Shown: in pieces, positions 60,476 through 64,000 of the stretch | Position numbering within the stretch: position 1 is the stretch's first letter | Layout: the number at the start of each line of letters is the position of its first letter | Assembly (NCBI GenBank): GCA_046598395.1 | Contig: JBKJIQ010000009.1 | Location: 62,001-126,000 of the forward strand | DNA length: 64,000 nt | Reading direction: 5' to 3' | From: JAENVU01 sp046598395 | GTDB lineage: Bacteria > Actinomycetota > Acidimicrobiia > IMCC26256 > JAENVU01 | The notes under the pieces: model-generated | What the model was told of the DNA's origin: nothing | Databases searched by the model: none | The model's input: the letters and a program-made list of their open reading frames with translations, nothing else | Position numbers and translations under genes: made by a program

Positions 60476-61156
60476 ATGGGGTGGAAGAAGCGGCGAGCAC
60501 GCGCGCTTGACCTCGCCCTGTTGCAGGCCGACACCACTCACCTGCAAGTGGAGGCCCTCCGCACCGAAATCGCGATGCTGCATCACGAACTCGCCCGTCG
60601 GGACGTGGAACTGATCAGTGCGCTCACCCGAGTGGCCAATGCCTGCGACGGACTGCAACTCCACGTTGAGGTCGGGCAGGCCGATCAAGCGCGGCTCATG
60701 CGTGCAGTTGATCGCATCGGCCTCTTTCTGACGGCGCCGCCGATCATCACGCTGCCAGCAGCCAGTCTTCCTGCTCCTCCTGCCGCGGACCACGGTGCCG
60801 GTTCGGTGATCGGCGGCAGCATCGACCCGTCACGCGTCGCGATGCCGCCCGCCGAGAACCGCGCCACCCACGCGGGCAACACCGGCCGGGAACCGGATAC
60901 CACGATCGACCTCACCGGCGATCTCCCGATCGCGCCGGCAACGAGAGCCGAACAGCCGCTCGAGTGCGAAGTCCATCTCCAATTCGGAGACCGATGGATC
61001 GACGGTTTCCAGATCGAAGAGACGATCAGGACCGGTTCGGTGACCCAGTTCCGACTCCGCCGCCAGGTCGACGGTTGGATTCTCCCGGAACTCTTCGACG
61101 AGTGTGAGGTACGCGTGTTCATGCAACCCGTCGTCGAGGCCAACGCCAGGGATTAG
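60476..61156 (+). CDS. unknown protein with helical N-terminus, 226 aa
   Basis: The start is chosen at 60476, with a strong GGGGG-type ribosome site upstream; a GTG at 60434 would add 14 residues. Residues 1-85 are helical with heptads (LQVEALRTEIAMLHHELARRDVEL) suggestive of a coiled coil. A Pro/Ala-rich linker follows, then a compact end domain (about 165-226) with VHLQFGDRWIDGFQIEE and GWILPELFDECEVRVF. I do not recognise it. It ends one base before the convergent gene. Confidence 0.65.
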   Translation: MGWKKRRARALDLALLQADTTHLQVEALRTEIAMLHHELARRDVELISALTRVANACDGLQLHVEVGQADQARLMRAVDRIGLFLTAPPIITLPAASLPAPPAADHGAGSVIGGSIDPSRVAMPPAENRATHAGNTGREPDTTIDLTGDLPIAPATRAEQPLECEVHLQFGDRWIDGFQIEETIRTGSVTQFRLRRQVDGWILPELFDECEVRVFMQPVVEANARD

Positions 61157-61157
61157 C

Positions 61158-62207
61158 TCACGCGGTTGCGGCGGCCCGGCCTGCGATCAATGGCAGGTCG
61201 AGGTACGTCTTGATCCCCGCGTCCGCGCAGCACACGTACGGCACCGCGTTCACACAATGCATCGCCGGCGCGGTGAGACCAATCTCGGGGTGCTCCCCCA
61301 CCACCGGCGGGTGGAGTCCGTGCACGATCACACTCACCGGCGGCTCCGCGGTGAGTTCGGCTTCGAACCGTTGACCTTCCTCGCCGAACGCCCACGCGGG
61401 TTCAAGGTGGTCCTCGCCCATCAACCAGTTCACGCGCACGGTGATGACAGGTTCGCCGTCGACGAGACCTTCCCACGTGAACCGTTGCGCGGCCACTGTG
61501 CCCGCGTCGATCACACCAACGGGGGTTTCGAGGTCTTGGGTCGCGACCGCCATCTCGTGCGTGGTCCGTTTCTCGGGGTCGAGAGTCCAACCCAGTTCCG
61601 CCGCGATCATGTCGATCGACTCGCAGAATCCCAAGCCCAGGATCGTGGGCATCAGGCTCGTTTGCGCGGCTTCGGGTGGCGTACCGAACATCATAACGTC
61701 GCGCACGACCGACGCCGTGGGGTAGTTGCGAATATCGGAGAACTCCTCGGCGCGCACGTGGCGGATGTTTCGACACCATGAACTCAATAGGAGCGGCAGC
61801 CGTTCGGTGATCCCGCCTGGGTTGATTCCGGTGCCGTGCAGGGTCGAGTTGCCGCGCCGACACGCGTCTTCGATCGCGGCAATCTTGGGTGACTCGCCCG
61901 GGTAGATCCACCCGACCGGCGTCACGACGTTCTTTCCCGACTCGAGCAACCTGATCACCGTCGTGGTGCTCGCCATGACCGGCGTGTAAATGACGCAATC
62001 AGCATCGAGCGCGACCAGCGCGTCGACATCGTTCGTCGCGATCACCCCGACCGCGCCGATGCCACAAATTTCTCCCACATCCTTTCCGGCCTTCCCGGGG
62101 CTGTGCACCCAACACCCCACCAACTCGAGCTCGGGATGCGCCAGCACCCCCAGAATCGACTCTTGCCCGACCATGCCCGTTGCCCATTGGATCACCCGAT
62201 ACGTCAT
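61158..62207 (-). CDS. NAD(P)-binding dihydrodipicolinate-reductase-like protein
   Basis: A 349-residue protein with a Rossmann start VIQWATGMVGQESILGVLA, then PGKAGKDVGEICG, then VIYTPVMASTTTVIRLLESG, VVTPVGWIYPGESP and HGTGINPGGITERLP. These are shared with the DapB-like amine-dehydrogenase-type family found near acyl-CoA and amidohydrolase genes. No lysine-pathway role is implied. It is divergent from the N-acyl-D-amino-acid deacylase gene by 27 bases. Confidence 0.82.
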   Translation of the reverse strand: MTYRVIQWATGMVGQESILGVLAHPELELVGCWVHSPGKAGKDVGEICGIGAVGVIATNDVDALVALDADCVIYTPVMASTTTVIRLLESGKNVVTPVGWIYPGESPKIAAIEDACRRGNSTLHGTGINPGGITERLPLLLSSWCRNIRHVRAEEFSDIRNYPTASVVRDVMMFGTPPEAAQTSLMPTILGLGFCESIDMIAAELGWTLDPEKRTTHEMAVATQDLETPVGVIDAGTVAAQRFTWEGLVDGEPVITVRVNWLMGEDHLEPAWAFGEEGQRFEAELTAEPPVSVIVHGLHPPVVGEHPEIGLTAPAMHCVNAVPYVCCADAGIKTYLDLPLIAGRAAATA

Positions 62208-62234
62208 GGCAGGAATCTATGCGAGGCTCAGGCC

Positions 62235-63980
62235 ATGACTGATCTCGTGATTCGCAATGGCACCGTGGTTGACGGCACTGGCGCGCCCGGATTCGTCGGA
62301 GATGTGGCGATGGACAACGGCATCATCACCGACGTCGGTTCGGTGGCCGGGCGCGGCCATCGAGAGATCGACGCCGACGGTCTCATCGTGACGCCCGGCT
62401 TCGTCGACATCCACACCCACTTCGACGGTCAGGTCACGTGGGATCCCATCGTGGCGCCATCGTCATTGCACGGCGTGACCACGATCGCAATGGGGAACTG
62501 CGGGGTGGGCTTCGCGCCCGCCCAGGCCGACCAACACGATTGGCTCATCGGCCTCCTCGAAGGAGTGGAGGACATCCCCGGTACTGCACTCGCCGAAGGA
62601 CTCACGTGGGATTGGCAGACGTTCCCCGAATACCTCGACTCCATCGCGGCAAAGCCCCATACCGTCGACATCGGCTCCCACATCCCCCATGCGGCACTCC
62701 GTACGTACGTGATGGGCACACGCGGTGCCGATCACACGGAAACCCCTACCGACGACGAACTCGCGACGATGACCGATCTGGTTCGCGAGGCCCTCGACGC
62801 CGGCGCGATCGGATTCGCGACGAGCCGTACCGATGTGCACCGGACCAAAGACGGCACCAACATCGGCACCCTCACCGCGAGCGAACGCGAACTCCTCGCG
62901 ATCGCCGAGACGATGCGCGACGCGGGCACTGGCGTGACCCAGCTGATCTCGGACTGTTACCAAACTCCCGACGACGACTTCGCGAATCGTGAGATGGATC
63001 TCATCGAAGCGTTTGCGCGCACATCGACCCGACCGTTGAGTTTCACAGTCCAACAAGCGTTCCACTCACCCGACCGGTGGCGACACCTGTTCGACCGTGT
63101 CGCGACCATGCGCGCCGGTGGACTCGACGTCAAGCCGCAAGTCGCGTCACGGCCCATCGGCGTGCTGCTCGGACTGGAAGTCACCGCCAATCCCTTCCTC
63201 TTCACGAGCGCATTCGCCGAGATCGCAGCCGAGCCGCTCGCGGCACGCGTCGCCGCGTTGCGCGACCCGGAGCGGAAGCGGCGCATCCTCGAAGAACACG
63301 CGGCCATGATCGCGACGCTGCCCGACGGATTGTTCAAGTCGATCGTGTCCGGATGGGACGTGATGTTCATGATGAGCAATCCCGTCGACTATGAGCTCGA
63401 CGCAACCGACTCGATTGGAGCGCAGGCGCGCGCCGCCGGTGCAGAGCCCGCGTCAGTCGTCTACGACGCACTGCTCGACCACAACGGCACGCAACTGCTC
63501 TATCTGGCGTTGTTCAACTTCGCCCATGGCAACTTCGACGACCTGTACGAGATGATCACGACTAACTTCTCGCTCTTCGGTCTCTCCGACGCCGGCGCGC
63601 ACTGCGGCGCAATCTGCGACGGCTCGATGCCCACCAACTCCATCGTCGTGTGGTCACGGGACCGTCGCCGCGGCGACAAGATTCCCCTCGAGGCGATCGT
63701 GCACCAACAGACGCAACGGACCGCCGCGCACGTCGGCTGGCTCGATCGCGGCGTGATCGCCCCTGGCTACATCGCCGACGTGAACGTGATCGACCTCGAT
63801 GCGCTTGCGTGCCACATACCCCGCGTGATCCACGACCTCCCCGCCGGTGGCCGCCGCCTCATGCAGACCGCCCGCGGATACCGCGCCACGGTCAAATCGG
63901 GAGTGGTGACCTTCCAGGAGGGTGAACACTCCGGAGAACTCCCGGGGGCGCTCGTGCGAGGCCAGCGCGCCCGGCCCTGA
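62235..63980 (+). CDS. N-acyl-D-amino-acid deacylase-like amidohydrolase
   Basis: A 581-residue amidohydrolase-superfamily enzyme. The N-terminal cap starts DLVIRNGTVVDGTGAPG; the metal His pair is in DIHTHFDGQVTWDP; further motifs are MGNCGVGFAPA and a late SDAGAHCGAICDGSMPT. It is typical of D-aminoacylase or related N-acyl-amino-acid hydrolases. The ATG at 62235 is chosen as the start of the cap domain. It ends 20 bases before the window end. Confidence 0.9.
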   Translation: MTDLVIRNGTVVDGTGAPGFVGDVAMDNGIITDVGSVAGRGHREIDADGLIVTPGFVDIHTHFDGQVTWDPIVAPSSLHGVTTIAMGNCGVGFAPAQADQHDWLIGLLEGVEDIPGTALAEGLTWDWQTFPEYLDSIAAKPHTVDIGSHIPHAALRTYVMGTRGADHTETPTDDELATMTDLVREALDAGAIGFATSRTDVHRTKDGTNIGTLTASERELLAIAETMRDAGTGVTQLISDCYQTPDDDFANREMDLIEAFARTSTRPLSFTVQQAFHSPDRWRHLFDRVATMRAGGLDVKPQVASRPIGVLLGLEVTANPFLFTSAFAEIAAEPLAARVAALRDPERKRRILEEHAAMIATLPDGLFKSIVSGWDVMFMMSNPVDYELDATDSIGAQARAAGAEPASVVYDALLDHNGTQLLYLALFNFAHGNFDDLYEMITTNFSLFGLSDAGAHCGAICDGSMPTNSIVVWSRDRRRGDKIPLEAIVHQQTQRTAAHVGWLDRGVIAPGYIADVNVIDLDALACHIPRVIHDLPAGGRRLMQTARGYRATVKSGVVTFQEGEHSGELPGALVRGQRARP

Positions 63981-64000
63981 TCCCGTTCAAGTCCTTCCAG

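Overview
The window looks like chromosome of a high-GC actinobacterium, most likely an Acidimicrobiia-type lineage. This is inferred from GTG starts, ATGA/GTGA gene overlaps, leaderless-looking promoters, a Cvn-type conservon, F420-type luciferase-like oxidoreductases, and many acyl-CoA, SDR, sulfotransferase and amidohydrolase genes. I saw no rRNA, tRNA, CRISPR array, transposase or integrase gene.

Layout. 1-2.6 kb: end of a large regulator, a small unknown gene and a secreted hydrolase. 2.65-5.7 kb: a persulfide-handling (cst-like) locus of cupredoxin lipoprotein, CstB-like persulfide dioxygenase-rhodanese and CstR-like repressor, divergent from a TauE/SafE exporter, with a double operator between. 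6-17.2 kb: accessory, partly decayed DNA. It holds a YHYH lipoprotein, pseudogenes (Calx-beta, HEPN, cupredoxin, DUF302, TauE), an MMPL exporter and an AhpD-like protein that both carry CstR-type operators, a HEPN/nucleotidyltransferase toxin-antitoxin pair and an ABC exporter. Three degenerate copies of the 3' end of the acyl-CoA dehydrogenase gene (intact gene at 17.17-18.40 kb) punctuate this stretch, which reads as serial insertion of elements at one attachment site. 18.5-31 kb: ABC-F, GNAT, luciferase-like oxidoreductase with nitrilase, a large exported hydrolase, lipid-type enzymes and a PLP decarboxylase. 31.3-35.1 kb: four-gene conservon (sensor kinase, roadblock, DUF742, GTPase). 35.2-40.3 kb: branched-chain-type ABC importer with a fused LivH-LivM permease. 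40.7-44.8 kb: a DUF559-type gene between twin palindromes, then a sulfatase/DUF3054/aminotransferase operon. 45-47.7 kb: VapBC and a repeat-rich gene graveyard. 47.7-50.6 kb: frameshifted transglutaminase gene and an alkylation-repair pair (Ada-AlkA fusion and Ogt). 50.9-64 kb: catabolic genes, including a tightly overlapping run MBL hydrolase - sulfotransferase - Gfo/Idh - SDR - PhyH - amidohydrolase.

How they work together. The palindrome TACCC-N4-GGGTA occurs five times: twice between cstR and tauE, twice before the MMPL gene and once before the AhpD-like gene. This suggests one persulfide-sensing repressor controls dispersed loci. Both toxin-antitoxin modules appear to use leaderless transcripts whose -10 box lies inside the autoregulatory palindrome. 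The right-hand third suggests uptake, CoA activation and oxidation of unusual carboxylic, sulfated or amidated substrates.
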